Position numbers and translations under genes: made by a program
Part shown: in pieces, positions 1 to 8,981 of the stretch
Numbering within the stretch: the first letter of the stretch is position 1
Layout of the letters: each line of letters opens with the position of its first letter
NCBI RefSeq assembly: GCF_963678835.1
Contig: NZ_OY787469.1
Span: forward strand, 744,001 to 808,000
Reading direction: 5' to 3'
Length of the DNA stretch: 64,000 nt
DNA from: an uncultured Desulfuromonas sp.
Lineage (GTDB): Bacteria > Desulfobacterota > Desulfuromonadia > Desulfuromonadales > Desulfuromonadaceae
The notes under the pieces: generated by a model
Seen by the model: the letters and a program-made list of their open reading frames with translations, nothing else
The model's database searches: none
What the model was told of the DNA's origin: nothing

Positions 1-112
1 GCAACAGACGGTCAGAGAGGTAGATCCAGAAGAGGGCAATCAGCGCATACGTCAGGGCAATGCCCCATGCCGTTGACAGAAAAGCGAATCGTTTAGATGA
101 GCGATAGGGCAT
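1..112 (-). CDS. N-terminus of a membrane-anchored sensor protein (truncated by window edge)
   Basis: Reading the minus strand from an ATG at 112 gives about 37 residues before the window ends: a short basic head, then one hydrophobic segment ending in WIYLSDRLL. That Trp-x-x-x-Ser-Asp-Arg-Leu-Leu pattern after a first membrane helix is common at the start of PAS/GGDEF/EAL or histidine-kinase sensors. The signalling domain itself lies outside the window, so the family assignment is inference from a short stretch. Confidence 0.5.
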   Translation of the reverse strand, partial: MPYRSSKRFAFLSTAWGIALTYALIALFWIYLSDRLL

Positions 113-524
113 GAAATAACCTCACTCGGGATCGCCTGCTAGAGCTCTGTTGCTGAATGAAAATAAAAAGAATTCATGGGCACAGCGGCTTTCATATTCT
201 TGTTCACCACATTACATTGATTTCCATAGCAGGCCCAGAAAAAATGATCACAGGCTCATTGATTAAAAAAAATGCGAAAGCTCGTGCTCTGTCAATGCTA
301 AAAATTCGAGTAAATGGCACAGAATCGTGCCATTCACACAAGGCACGAAATCGCCGAAGTGGCCACGCCATTTCAAGATTTTGCAACGCAGTGGGAGGTG
401 CGAGGCGAAGCCCGACCCGAAGATTTCGTGTTGTCAGAGCACTGATTTGGTGTCGTTTGGCGAGTCCGGCTGCTCAGTGCTTTGCAGCCGGACTGCAACA
501 AGAAGATCAACCTGAGGCAAAAAA
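113..524. other. Intergenic region, no supported gene
   Basis: About 410 bases between two minus-strand genes. Open frames here have no ribosome-binding site and no recognisable protein. The visible structure is two inverted repeats: 313-320 with 327-334 (8 bp perfect stem) and 463-473 with 484-494 (11 bp perfect stem). The second is listed separately as a likely transcription end. Confidence 0.6.
463..494 (-). terminator. Hairpin downstream of the small periplasmic protein gene
   Basis: An 11-bp perfect inverted repeat (arms 463-473 and 484-494) lies about 30 bases past the stop codon of the minus-strand gene at 525-902. There is no strong T-run after it on the minus strand, so it could stabilise or process the 3' end rather than terminate transcription. 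Confidence 0.4.
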
Positions 525-902
525 CTATTTTCCTGCACCCCGTCCCTGGCCCATCCCCATACCGGTTCCCGCTCCTCTGCCCATGGCCGAACCGCGCAGC
601 ATTCCCTGAGCGGGAGGTTCCTCGGGCAGACTGACGCCGCGTTGTTTTGCGCGCTCCTGCATCGTGGCGTGATGCTCTGCACGAATTTTCTGACGCTGCT
701 CAGCTGTTTTGGCATCTCTCATTTTGGCACGGAACTCCATGCGCTCCTGCTGAGTCATCAGTTGACTGCCGTAAATCTTCTGTTGCTGCTGCATCTGTGT
801 CTGAGCGGCATCCTGTGCAGTCACCTGTTCTGCAGCAAAGGCAGCCCCAGCATAAAGCAATAAGGCTGTTGCCGGCGTTAATAGGAAAAACAAACGTTTC
901 AT
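525..902 (-). CDS. Small secreted Gln/Met/Gly-rich protein, Spy-like
   Basis: The start is placed at the ATG at 902 because AGGAGGG sits just upstream; the frame stays open further upstream without a better start. The 125-residue product begins with a typical signal peptide (hydrophobic LLTPATALLLYAGAAFA, then an Ala-x-Ala site near residue 23), followed by a charged helical stretch rich in Gln, Arg and Glu and a Gly/Met-rich tail (GMGMGQGRGAGK). The MTQQERMEFRAKM segment resembles the LTxxQ-type helices of Spy/CpxP-like periplasmic proteins, but this is a weak match. Likely periplasmic; function unknown. Confidence 0.7.
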   Translation of the reverse strand: MKRLFFLLTPATALLLYAGAAFAAEQVTAQDAAQTQMQQQQKIYGSQLMTQQERMEFRAKMRDAKTAEQRQKIRAEHHATMQERAKQRGVSLPEEPPAQGMLRGSAMGRGAGTGMGMGQGRGAGK

Positions 903-1121
903 GACACCCTCCTGTTGTAAGGCATTGAAAAAAGCGCAGATCCTCGAGCTGTGACTCTCAGAGCGAGATCTAATAATCAAACTTTAAAGGGCTTTGGGGG
1001 TTCGTCAAGTCGCCAGCGTCGTGTTGCCGGCCCAAAGGGGCATGATTCCGTTCAGGTTCTCCGTTTGCAGTACACTGATGAAGGGATTAAGAGTGTGGGA
1101 CATGCACAGGGGGCAAAACGG

Positions 1122-2255
1122 TTAACTCAAATGTGGCTGAGGAATGCCAGAGGCGTCTGGGTGGTTACTGTCGGCTGTCAAAGCTGCTGTTTTGACACCC
1201 GTTGCACAAAAGAAGGCGGCACTGCGCTCTAAATCGGCCGATGTCGCGGTAAATTCTTCAGCCGTTGATCCGATTTGTGTTGCTGCCGCGGCGTTAACCT
1301 CGGTGAGTGATTTGAGCTTACTGCTCGCTTGATTGACGTTGGCGGCCTGGTGCTGTTGCTGTGTGCAGGCGTTGGAGATTTCAACAATTTGTTCAGAGGT
1401 TTTCTGGATTTTCGGGGTGATTTTACTTAAGAGATGTTGCGCCTCCAGGCTGACACTGAGACTGTTCTTGGCGATGGCCGTAATTTCAGCGGCCATCTGT
1501 TGACTGCGATCCGCCAGCTTACGGACTTCGCCGGCGACAATGGCAAAGCCTCTGCCGTGCTCAGCCGCCCGTGCCGCCTCAATGGCGGCATTGAGTGCCA
1601 GCAGGTTGGTTTGGCGGGAGATCTCGTCAATCATTGAAATATGATCGACGATGCTCTGCATGGCCAGCGAAGTCTGGTCAACGGCAGCATTGGCTGTTGC
1701 CACGTCGACACTGGCTTGTACGGCATTGTTCTTAGTTGTTTCAGCGCGTTGGGATGTTTGTTGAATGTGGCTGGCGATTTCATTGATCGACAGGGTGATA
1801 CTGCTGGCGAGATTGGCTTGCTCGGCAGCGCCCGAAGCCAGTTGTTCTGAACTGACTGCCATCTGTTGACTGCCGCCGGCAACATGGCTGGCCGCCTGCT
1901 GCACGTCACCGATAATGGTTTGGATCTCACCGGCCATGGCGTGAATGGTGTTCATCAGTGCCCCGGCTTCGTCGCGATTGCGGGAGGTGGTTGTTTTGCT
2001 CAGATCCCCTCGGGTGATTGCTTCGGTGGCAGCAGACACTTTCTGTAACGGACCAACAATGCTCGTCATAATCAGGTAGGAAAAAAATGCGCCTGCTGCC
2101 GTATAAACCGCGGTACAGAGGATGAGGAGTTTGGCGTCCGGCAGATAATAACCGAGGGTGCCGATACCGATCAGTCCCAGACTGTAGCAGATGGCCAACA
2201 GCGTCATTTTGATGCGGATGCTGAGATCCAGATAAATTTGGAGCAGTGCGCGCAT
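1122..2255 (-). CDS. Methyl-accepting chemotaxis protein
   Basis: A 377-residue transducer. Two membrane helices (about 18-38 and 43-67) are separated by only a few residues, so there is almost no periplasmic sensor domain. A HAMP linker (about 68-120) follows, then a coiled-coil signalling domain whose conserved tip, [20 protein letters not shown], lies at 211-230 and continues with [18 protein letters not shown]. The tip binds CheA/CheW in this family. No C-terminal NWETF-type receptor-docking pentapeptide is visible. The start has GGAGAAATCC upstream. The lack of a sensor domain suggests it senses membrane or cytoplasmic state, or works in arrays with other receptors. Confidence 0.9.
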   Translation of the reverse strand: MRALLQIYLDLSIRIKMTLLAICYSLGLIGIGTLGYYLPDAKLLILCTAVYTAAGAFFSYLIMTSIVGPLQKVSAATEAITRGDLSKTTTSRNRDEAGALMNTIHAMAGEIQTIIGDVQQAASHVAGGSQQMAVSSEQLASGAAEQANLASSITLSINEIASHIQQTSQRAETTKNNAVQASVDVATANAAVDQTSLAMQSIVDHISMIDEISRQTNLLALNAAIEAARAAEHGRGFAIVAGEVRKLADRSQQMAAEITAIAKNSLSVSLEAQHLLSKITPKIQKTSEQIVEISNACTQQQHQAANVNQASSKLKSLTEVNAAAATQIGSTAEEFTATSADLERSAAFFCATGVKTAALTADSNHPDASGIPQPHLS

Positions 2256-2580
2256 GGATTTCTCCTTGATTTAAAAGAATGACAATGCTGTGAGCACGTG
2301 CTCTCTAATGTTTAAAATATTTTGTCTGGAAAAGCAAACACCTCATTGTGTCGGCAACGACTTGCCCGTGAAGCTGTGTTGCGCTGCACAAATGAGCATG
2401 GCTGGCGAGATATCGATCGCGAAGCGCACACCGATCTGCTGCGATCTTTCCGCCATGAAGCCATTCTTCGGTGCCGTCAGTCGTGTTCCAGCGGCAAAAT
2501 TTGTGCGCCTCACGCGACGAGTAAAACCGGCCGTCGCATGCTGCGGCATAATGGTCGAAAAGGCTGGGTGAGTGGTGTTC
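2256..2580. other. Intergenic region with possible decayed coding remnant
   Basis: About 325 bases between two minus-strand genes. On the plus strand, 2322-2580 stays open and reads like protein (RQRLAREAVLRCTNEHGW, then Arg/His-rich helices), but it has no ribosome-binding site and runs into the 3' end of the opposite-strand oxidoreductase. I do not recognise the family. It may be a gene fragment. Confidence 0.25.
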
Positions 2581-3552
2581 TTAACCGCACAGTAAAATTT
2601 TGCCCGGCTGTTTATTTTGTTGCCAGGCTTCTATGGCGGTGGGCCACTGGTCGAGACGAAAGCTGCCGATCACAGGAAGCAATTCAGGAGTGTTGCCCAG
2701 CAATGACCAAAGTGCCTGTTTGGCTTGGTCGAGTTGTTCCGAAGACATGCGATTGAGCCAGTCATCAACTCCAAAGCCGTACCAGCGTAAATTCTTAAAC
2801 AACACGATGGAACTTTTTAACGTGATAGGGGCATCGTCGAGAAGGCCATAAGTGATCAAATGACCACCGGGGGCGATCACTTCGATCAGGGCCAGGGTTG
2901 AAGGGCCACCGACAGCGTCAACAATGCCTTGAAACTTCAGATCGCTTGGAAGTCCCTGCAATGCCTGTTGCACCGTTGCACCTGTAGCAAGGATGCGTTG
3001 GTCGGAGCTTTTGACCACATGGCTGCCGTTATTTTCCCGGATAAGTAAAAAAGGTTCGACTCCCTGGCTCAAGGCAATTACGGTCAACAACCGGGCTACG
3101 ACGGAGTTGCCGGCGGTTATCAGAAGGCGGTCGCCGGGGCGCAGGGCGCAGGAATCGAGCAATCCCCAGGCGGTCAGTGGGTTCAGTGGAAACTGGCAGG
3201 CGATTTCATCCGTAATGGTGTCGGGAACCGGGTAGACCTTGGTGGCTGGGGCAACGGCATACTCTGCCCAGGAGCCCGGACTGCGAAACGCCACCCGCTC
3301 TGCGATGTTGAATCCTGTTACATCGGAACCGATTGCGGCAATCGTGCCGACGCCGTCAAATCCGGCGACCTGAGGAAACTGCGGGGTGACCCGGTAGCGT
3401 CCGGCGATAAACATAAGGTCCGCGGGATGGATCGGTCTCTTGCTGACCCGAATCAGAAGCTGGTGCGCTTCTGGAGTCGGCGAATCCATGTCACGTAATT
3501 CTAGAACCTCTTCGGCGTGACCAAGGTGCTCAAAAACAATGGCTTTCATCAT
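2581..3552 (-). CDS. Zinc-independent MDR oxidoreductase, enoyl-thioester-reductase-like
   Basis: A 323-residue medium-chain dehydrogenase/reductase. The N-terminal GroES-like half contains HPADLMFIAGRY and the PQVAGFDGVGTIAAIG signature. The Rossmann half contains NPLTAWGLLD, LLITAGNSVVARLL and DAVGGPSTLALIEVIAPGGHLITYG. Catalytic-zinc Cys/His ligands are absent, as in quinone oxidoreductases and 2-enoyl thioester reductases (MECR/ETR), and the motif layout looks closest to the latter. Expected reaction: NADPH-dependent reduction of an alpha,beta-unsaturated carbonyl. A MarR regulator follows in the same direction upstream (3863-4366), separated by a palindromic repeat cluster, and may control it. 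Confidence 0.85.
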   Translation of the reverse strand: MMKAIVFEHLGHAEEVLELRDMDSPTPEAHQLLIRVSKRPIHPADLMFIAGRYRVTPQFPQVAGFDGVGTIAAIGSDVTGFNIAERVAFRSPGSWAEYAVAPATKVYPVPDTITDEIACQFPLNPLTAWGLLDSCALRPGDRLLITAGNSVVARLLTVIALSQGVEPFLLIRENNGSHVVKSSDQRILATGATVQQALQGLPSDLKFQGIVDAVGGPSTLALIEVIAPGGHLITYGLLDDAPITLKSSIVLFKNLRWYGFGVDDWLNRMSSEQLDQAKQALWSLLGNTPELLPVIGSFRLDQWPTAIEAWQQNKQPGKILLCG

Positions 3553-3574
3553 AGCGTCCTTTTTTTATCAGGAT

Positions 3575-3888
3575 GTTGAAAAACGTTTCGTCCGGGGATT
3601 TTTCAACAGCGTGAACCGAAAATGCGATTTCCGTCTTACGGACAAAATCAATGACCTGAAAAACGGTCTTTGATTTTGGTCACTCGTCCATGGGCTTTCT
3701 AGCCGCCTGTTAGGCGGCGCAGGCTGTTGACAAACAGGCTCCCCGAGCCCAAGGACGGGCGAGCCAAAAACAAGGAGAGGTTTAACTCCTTGTTTTTGTA
3801 AGTGAAGCAAAACCGCGTTTTTGCGAAACGGCCATGACAAAGTCCCTGGATGGACTTTGTCATCAAGCTGAGCCGCCTGTTAGGCGGC
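3575..3888. repeat. Cluster of intergenic palindromes
   Basis: A dense set of perfect inverted repeats fills the gap between the oxidoreductase and marR. They are GTTGAAAAA/TTTTTCAAC (3575-3583 with 3599-3607), GCCGCCT/AGGCGGC (3703-3719), a 13-bp stem (3765-3777 with 3786-3798), a 12-bp stem (3834-3845 with 3852-3863), and a second copy of the GCCGCCT hairpin (3872-3888). A 90-codon frame running through it is not credible. The last hairpin encodes the C-terminus of the MarR protein. A related GTTGAAAA hairpin recurs in the array at 34.1-34.85 kb. Confidence 0.75.
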
Positions 3889-4366
3889 GGCTTATTTTTT
3901 CCAGCAGGGATTGAAGTTGTTCCCGTTCCGTGGCATCAAGACAAGACATGATCCGGTTGACCCGCTGATAGTGCTGTGGCAGGACGTTGTCCAGAAGTTC
4001 AAGACCTGCCGCAGTTATGATCACCACAAGGGCGCGTCGGTCTTGAGCATGGGGTTCACGAGTAACAAAGCGGGATTTAACCAGCCCATCGATAACCCCC
4101 GTCATGGTCGCGCAGCTGACTCCGGTGCCTTTGGCGAGTTGCGAGATCAACAGGCCGTCAGGATTGCGTAACAGCAGAATCAAGACAAAAAATTTACGTT
4201 GTGACAGGTTGTATTCAGCAAGAAAACGATCAAGGTTGTGTTGGCAATCCGTAGAGGTGCGCATCAGATCCAACCATGCCTGGAGTAACGGCGGTTCAAG
4301 TTGCGGGTAACGTTTGGCCAGGGTGGCGAGGGTTTCGGCATCGGGCAGGTCAACAATATCCAGCAT
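3863..4366 (-). CDS. MarR-family transcriptional regulator
   Basis: A 167-residue winged-helix repressor. Dimerisation helices flank a wHTH domain (about 72-120) containing LLISQLAKGTGVSCATMTGVI and the wing pattern DRRALVVIITAAG, with the conserved Asp-Arg-Arg. MarR proteins bind inverted repeats in promoters and release DNA on binding phenolic or lipophilic ligands. The last dozen codons (SRRLTGGSA-stop) are encoded by a GCCGCCTgttAGGCGGC palindrome that also occurs at 3703-3719, so repeat insertion seems to have replaced the native C-terminus. The likely target is the oxidoreductase at 2581-3552. Confidence 0.88.
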   Translation of the reverse strand: MLDIVDLPDAETLATLAKRYPQLEPPLLQAWLDLMRTSTDCQHNLDRFLAEYNLSQRKFFVLILLLRNPDGLLISQLAKGTGVSCATMTGVIDGLVKSRFVTREPHAQDRRALVVIITAAGLELLDNVLPQHYQRVNRIMSCLDATEREQLQSLLEKISRRLTGGSA

Positions 4367-4530
4367 ACACAGGTCTCCACTCTATATTTATGTTGCAGAT
4401 ATTAAGCAGGCTAAGTAGTTTGTCGGTAAAAGTCAAGCTGTAAGGCGGCAACATGCAGTTGAATCTTCGCGCTGTTTGCGTGTACGGTGGTGTTCGCCGA
4501 GGCAACCGTTGAAGGTGTGGAGGGGGAGAG

Positions 4531-5241
4531 ATGGTCAAGGAGTCGTCAAAATTTCTGTTCGGAGCACTTGTGCTGCTGGTGTTGATGCCGACTGTCTGCT
4601 TGGCTGCAGGCGAACCGCAGCCGTTGTGGATTTACGAAAGTACCGATGCCGGGGTGGCCCTGTATCATCAGCAGGATGCGGCGGAAGGGTTGTTGCCGTT
4701 TAAAGCTGTTGCCGAATTCGATAGTGCCAGTGAACAAATTGTCCTGGCGTTGCTCGAGGCGGAACAGAAGCCGTTGTGGGCACCAAAGCTCAAGGGAACA
4801 ACCGTGCATGCCACGGTAGCGCCTAACCGTTTTCAGTACAGCGAATATTACACAACACCGTGGCCGTTCAAAGACCGGGAGTTTCTTTTACTCGGCACGA
4901 TTACCCGTCAAGGAGATACCATTGTCTTTTCCGCCGTTGATGCGCCGGATCGCCATTTTCGCGATGACAGCCATGTGCAGGCCAATATTCATGAACTGAC
5001 TTTTGCCGTTATCCCCTTAGCGACCAACCGGACTCGGGTGGAGTTCACTTTTTCCGGTGACCTGGGTGGCTGGATTCCCGACTTTGTTCAGGAGATTATT
5101 CAAAAGCGCTGGCCGGTCCGTTTTATTCAGGCGTTGCAGGGCTATCTGCACAACAACACGTTAGATGAAAGCGAACGCTATCGATTGCTGGAAAAAGCAT
5201 TGGCTGACGATCCGGGGCAAGGTGTTGCCCGAGTCGAATAG
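4531..5241 (+). CDS. Secreted START-domain lipid-binding protein
   Basis: A 236-residue protein with a signal peptide (hydrophobic 8-25, cleavage near CLA-AGE). A StAR-related (START) fold follows, recognisable from WIYESTDAGVALYHQ, the central PWPFKDREFLLLGT motif and the C-terminal amphipathic helix WIPDFVQEIIQKRWPVRFIQAL. START proteins hold a lipid or other hydrophobic ligand in a helix-grip cavity; bacterial secreted members are poorly characterised. GGGGGAGAG lies just before the ATG. It is divergent from marR and convergent with the isochorismatase-like gene. Confidence 0.85.
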   Translation: MVKESSKFLFGALVLLVLMPTVCLAAGEPQPLWIYESTDAGVALYHQQDAAEGLLPFKAVAEFDSASEQIVLALLEAEQKPLWAPKLKGTTVHATVAPNRFQYSEYYTTPWPFKDREFLLLGTITRQGDTIVFSAVDAPDRHFRDDSHVQANIHELTFAVIPLATNRTRVEFTFSGDLGGWIPDFVQEIIQKRWPVRFIQALQGYLHNNTLDESERYRLLEKALADDPGQGVARVE

Positions 5242-5261
5242 GGTGGTGTAAAGAAGTGGGG

Positions 5262-5285
5262 CGGCAGGGTCGAATGACCCTGCCG
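5262..5285. terminator. Hairpin between convergent genes
   Basis: A 10-bp perfect stem (5262-5271 with 5276-5285) with a GAAT tetraloop lies between the stop codons of the START gene (plus) and the isochorismatase-like gene (minus). The plus-strand downstream sequence is only moderately T-rich. It may terminate in both directions. Confidence 0.55.
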
Positions 5286-5298
5286 ACATCATGTTTTC

Positions 5299-5856
5299 TC
5301 AGACGACGAGTTTGGAGATCGCCTTGAATTCCGGAGCGCTGGCATCGCGCACCAGTTCAAACAGCACCGATTCCACATTGGTCAGAATCGCACCGGCTTG
5401 TTGCATCCGGCTCAACGCGTTGTCGCGGTTGACGTCAGAGCGTGAGCAGGTTGCTGTGATCGGTACATGCACCTGATAGCCTGATGCCATCAGATCAAGA
5501 ACCGTTTGTAACACGCAGACATGGGTCTCCATGCCGGTGACAATAATCTGCCGACGTCCTTGTTTGGCCAGCTCCGGCTTAAAACAGCCTTCGCCGCAAC
5601 AGCTGAAGGTTGTCTTTTCAACACAGGTCATCTCTTGTGTTGTGCTGCGGATGGCTTCAACCGTTGGCCCCAGGCCTCTGGGGTACTGTTCTGTCGCCAG
5701 GACCGGAACATCAAGGATTTTCATCCCGGTTTGCAGTCGGGTAATGGCCTGTTCGACAGAATCGCGATGATTCATCGCTGTCACCAGCCGTTCTTGAACA
5801 TCAATAACCAGCAGCAGTGCGTTGTCTTTGTGTAACAATGTTGGATGCTGTTCCAT
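5299..5856 (-). CDS. Isochorismatase-like cysteine hydrolase
   Basis: A 185-residue member of the isochorismatase/nicotinamidase superfamily. The catalytic triad is visible: Asp19 in LLVIDVQERL, Lys81 in CVEKTTFSC and Cys114 in GMETHVCVLQT, with the usual cis-peptide region before the Cys. The family hydrolyses amide or vinyl-ether bonds in small metabolites. The closest subgroup by pattern is the YcaC-like hydrolases of unknown substrate. Its own promoter region lies at 5857-6029, divergent from the APH-kinase fusion gene. Confidence 0.88.
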   Translation of the reverse strand: MEQHPTLLHKDNALLLVIDVQERLVTAMNHRDSVEQAITRLQTGMKILDVPVLATEQYPRGLGPTVEAIRSTTQEMTCVEKTTFSCCGEGCFKPELAKQGRRQIIVTGMETHVCVLQTVLDLMASGYQVHVPITATCSRSDVNRDNALSRMQQAGAILTNVESVLFELVRDASAPEFKAISKLVV

Positions 5857-6029
5857 TGGGACTCTCCTTGTTTTGATAGCATGACAAATATTGGTCTAGC
5901 ATGTGAAACAAACACTGTTTTGTCAATAGTGTGTTGTCGGCAGCGCTGCAAAGGTTTCGTTTGCTGGGTGATGCAGTACACTGAAGAGACCGTTGCGCAA
6001 ATGAATTTTTTACTTCAAAGGAGACCGTC

Positions 6030-7598
6030 ATGCACACGCCGGAAGATGATTTTTATCGCTGTTTGATCGACGCCATGCTCAATGGAGCATTTTACGATCA
6101 TCCGGTTTCCGATGTGACGTTGATCGAAACCCATATTTCATGGGTGTTTCTGGCCAGCGATTTTGCCTATAAAGTCAAGAAACCGCTGGATTTCGGCTTT
6201 CTTGATTTTTCAACGTTGTCAAAACGCAAGTTCTGCTGCGAGGAAGAGGTGCGCCTTAACCGGCGGCTGGCGCCAGAGATTTACCTCGATGTGGTGGCCA
6301 TTGGCGGAGATGACAACGGCCTTTGCCTTAATGGGCGGCCTACACGTGAGTACGCTGTAAAAATGCGTCGTTTCGATCAACCACAGCAGCTCGACGAGAT
6401 GCTGCGTGCCGGGCGGCTCAGCGCCGAAAAAATGGATTGTTTTGCAGAAGTTATGGCCGCGTTTCATGACCGGGCCTTGGTTGCGGATCCCTCCAGTCAC
6501 TTCGGCACTGCTGCGGTGGTGTATGCGCCGGTAGCGCAGAATTTCTATCAAATCCGCAGCCATCTTCCTGATGGCGAGCTGGAAGAGCAGGTCACTCGCT
6601 TGGAGGTGTGGAGTCGCACAGCTTATGAGCGACTGCAAAGTATGTTGACGCAGCGCAAGGCGCAAGGGTTTATCCGCGAGTGCCACGGTGATGCCCATCT
6701 TGCCAACATGGCCTGGTACCACGATGCACCGGTGTTTTTTGACTGCATAGAATTTAATGCTGATCTGCGCTGGATCGATGTGATGAACGAGGTTGCTTTC
6801 CTTGTCATGGACCTGGATGACCGCGGACGTCAGGATCTCGGTTGGCGCTGTTTGAATCGCTATCTGGAAAAAACCGGTGATTATGCCGGGGGAGTCGTGC
6901 TCACTTTTTACAAAGTCTACCGAGCGTTGGTGCGCGCCAAAGTGGCGTGCCTGCGTCTGGCCCAGTCGGGGTTGACCGATGTGGAACGTGCGGCTGACAT
7001 GGCGCTGGTGCGTAGTTATCTCAACCTTGCCGAAGGCTATACCCAACCACGGCAAGCACAACTGATCATCACCCACGGCCTGTCAGGCTCGGGTAAAAGC
7101 ACCTTTGTCAATGAGCTGGCTCCGCAACTTGGCGCGCTTTGCCTGCATTCAGATCATGAGCGCAAACGGTTGTTTGGTCTGGCCATGGATGAACAGAGCC
7201 GCTCGCCGATTCGTGGCGGTATCTATTCTGCAGACGCCAGCCGCAAAACCTACACCCACTTGTTTGAGTTGGCTGACACGCTGCTGAGCGCGGGGCTGAC
7301 AACCATTGTCGATGCCACCTTTCTCAAACAGCAGGATCGCGAACGATTTTGTCAACTGGCAAAGCGTCACCGGGCTTTGTGGACAGTGCTTGATTTCAGA
7401 GTGCCCGAGGCTGAGCTGCGCCGCCGTATCCGCCAACGCACCAAGCAGGGCACAGCCGTTTCCGAAGCCGGTGAAGATGTGCTGAATGTTCAGATTGATG
7501 CGGCTGAACCGTTAGACGCTGCAGAGAGGCCGCGTTGTATTTCAATCTCGGCGGCATCTGACCTGAAGGACGTTGTTGAGCAAATTGCTAATTTTTGA
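6030..7598 (+). CDS. Bifunctional APH-like phosphotransferase / P-loop kinase
   Basis: A 522-residue two-domain protein. The N-terminal ~335 residues form an aminoglycoside-phosphotransferase-like kinase with the catalytic loop HGDAHLAN at 219-226 and the metal-binding Asp in FFDCIEF (about 237-242). The C-terminal domain is a small P-loop kinase of the AAA_33/zeta-toxin-like type: GLSGSGKST at 350-358, then an R-rich lid (RRRIRQRTKQG). This fusion (COG2187 with COG0645) recurs in proteobacteria without a known substrate; there is no reason to call it an antibiotic-resistance gene. AAAGGAG precedes the ATG. Confidence 0.88.
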   Translation: MHTPEDDFYRCLIDAMLNGAFYDHPVSDVTLIETHISWVFLASDFAYKVKKPLDFGFLDFSTLSKRKFCCEEEVRLNRRLAPEIYLDVVAIGGDDNGLCLNGRPTREYAVKMRRFDQPQQLDEMLRAGRLSAEKMDCFAEVMAAFHDRALVADPSSHFGTAAVVYAPVAQNFYQIRSHLPDGELEEQVTRLEVWSRTAYERLQSMLTQRKAQGFIRECHGDAHLANMAWYHDAPVFFDCIEFNADLRWIDVMNEVAFLVMDLDDRGRQDLGWRCLNRYLEKTGDYAGGVVLTFYKVYRALVRAKVACLRLAQSGLTDVERAADMALVRSYLNLAEGYTQPRQAQLIITHGLSGSGKSTFVNELAPQLGALCLHSDHERKRLFGLAMDEQSRSPIRGGIYSADASRKTYTHLFELADTLLSAGLTTIVDATFLKQQDRERFCQLAKRHRALWTVLDFRVPEAELRRRIRQRTKQGTAVSEAGEDVLNVQIDAAEPLDAAERPRCISISAASDLKDVVEQIANF

Positions 7599-7798
7599 AG
7601 CGGAATATTCCAGTTACCGGATTTTGAGGGCAAAGCCCCAAACGGTATGATGAACGTCGAAGACCAACGACTTCAAACTCCATGGTGTAAGCTGGAACTT
7701 CTCCACTGAACGAGGTAAGATGAGTTCCTCTTTGAACGGACTTGCCATACCTCTTGAGTCCTTTGTTTCAGAACACCCTCTTGGAGTTGGTCGAAATT

Positions 7799-8953
7799 AT
7801 GAAAACCTTGATTGCCGGTGTCGTAACGCTCGCGCTTGTCGCGGTCTTCTCAATTCTGTCCGTACAGCTCTGGGGGGAAAAAGAGGAAGGGATGAGCCAA
7901 GATGTTCCCCTGACGATCACGGCCCAAATGACCGTTGGCCAATTTGCCGAGAGCAATCATTTACCACGGCCATTATTGAAGGACGTTTTCTCCCTGGACT
8001 CCAAAGAGCAGCTTGAACAACCTATTCGTGACTTCGGGTTGTCGTTGGACCAGATCATCACACAGGTCAATCAAAAGCGGGCACTGAGCGAGGAGAACGC
8101 GAGCAAAAACTGGTTTAAAATCCCACTGAAATTTGCCCTGTGGTTTATTTTTCTACTGATAAGCTTTGTCTTGTTGCGGCGAAAGAAGATCACCCGCAAA
8201 ACCCGCGTCATCCTTTACGCCTGCAGTTTTATTCTTTTTGGTGTGGTGCTCGGAGCCGATCCCAGCCCCATGGGGACCGTCAAAGATGCCATTGTCCTTT
8301 ATGGCACCAAAGGCGTGGTGTTCAAGCCACGGCTGGTGGCGTTTGGTGTTTTTACCTTAACCGTTGTGCTGGCCAACAAGTTCATCTGCTCGTGGGGCTG
8401 CCAGCTCGGCACCTTGCAGGATTTTATCTTTCGTCTCAATCGCAACGGCAACGATTCGGGGCCGGGGCGGCTGCCGCAATTTAAGATCCCCTTTGTCGTC
8501 AGCAACACCGTTCGCATTCTGTTCCTGGTTGCCCTGACCTGGGTGGCTTTTGTCTGGGCCTACGATATCAGCCATGAGATTGATCCGTTCAAGATCTTCA
8601 AACCGCTGAAATTGTCGCTATGGGGGTGGGGCTTCGTGGTGGGTATCCTCCTGGCCAGCCTGTTTGTCTACCGGCCGTGGTGTCATCTGTTCTGTCCGTT
8701 TGGCCTGACCGGCTGGCTGTTTGAAAAGCTCAGTGTGTTCAAGATCAAAGTAGACTATGACACGTGCATCGACTGCCGGTCTTGTGAAAAAGCCTGCCCG
8801 AGCACGGTTATGAAGGCTATTCTTGATCAGGATAAACGGGTCATTCCCGATTGCTTTTCCTGTGGCAACTGCCTGGAATCCTGCCCCACCGATGCGGTGT
8901 CTTTCTCCCGAGGCCGACGGCAGAAGCCGCCCGTTGACGGAGAAGCGGCGTAG
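7799..8953 (+). CDS. NapH/NosR-type membrane 4Fe-4S ferredoxin
   Basis: The start is placed at the ATG at 7799 (MKTLIAGVV), with GGAG upstream; the frame is open further upstream without coding character. The 384-residue protein has an N-terminal anchor, a ~75-residue extracytoplasmic segment, four or five further helices, two Cys motifs of the NapH/CcoG type (FICSWGCQLG and WCHLFCPFG), and a C-terminal two-cluster ferredoxin domain: CIDCRSCEKACP and CFSCGNCLESCP. Such proteins pass electrons from the quinol pool to periplasmic reductases or to metal-centre maturation. No partner reductase is adjacent, so the pathway is unknown. Confidence 0.85.
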   Translation: MKTLIAGVVTLALVAVFSILSVQLWGEKEEGMSQDVPLTITAQMTVGQFAESNHLPRPLLKDVFSLDSKEQLEQPIRDFGLSLDQIITQVNQKRALSEENASKNWFKIPLKFALWFIFLLISFVLLRRKKITRKTRVILYACSFILFGVVLGADPSPMGTVKDAIVLYGTKGVVFKPRLVAFGVFTLTVVLANKFICSWGCQLGTLQDFIFRLNRNGNDSGPGRLPQFKIPFVVSNTVRILFLVALTWVAFVWAYDISHEIDPFKIFKPLKLSLWGWGFVVGILLASLFVYRPWCHLFCPFGLTGWLFEKLSVFKIKVDYDTCIDCRSCEKACPSTVMKAILDQDKRVIPDCFSCGNCLESCPTDAVSFSRGRRQKPPVDGEAA

Positions 8954-8981
8954 ATGTGTTGTAAGGCAGGAATGGTCACAG

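Noticed and set aside
3568..3840. 90-codon minus-strand frame between the MDR and marR genes
   Set aside because: It runs entirely through palindromic repeats and has no ribosome-binding site or protein-like composition.
6219..7076. 285-codon frame antisense to the APH-kinase gene
   Set aside because: Shadow of a clearly coding plus-strand gene; the product resembles no protein.
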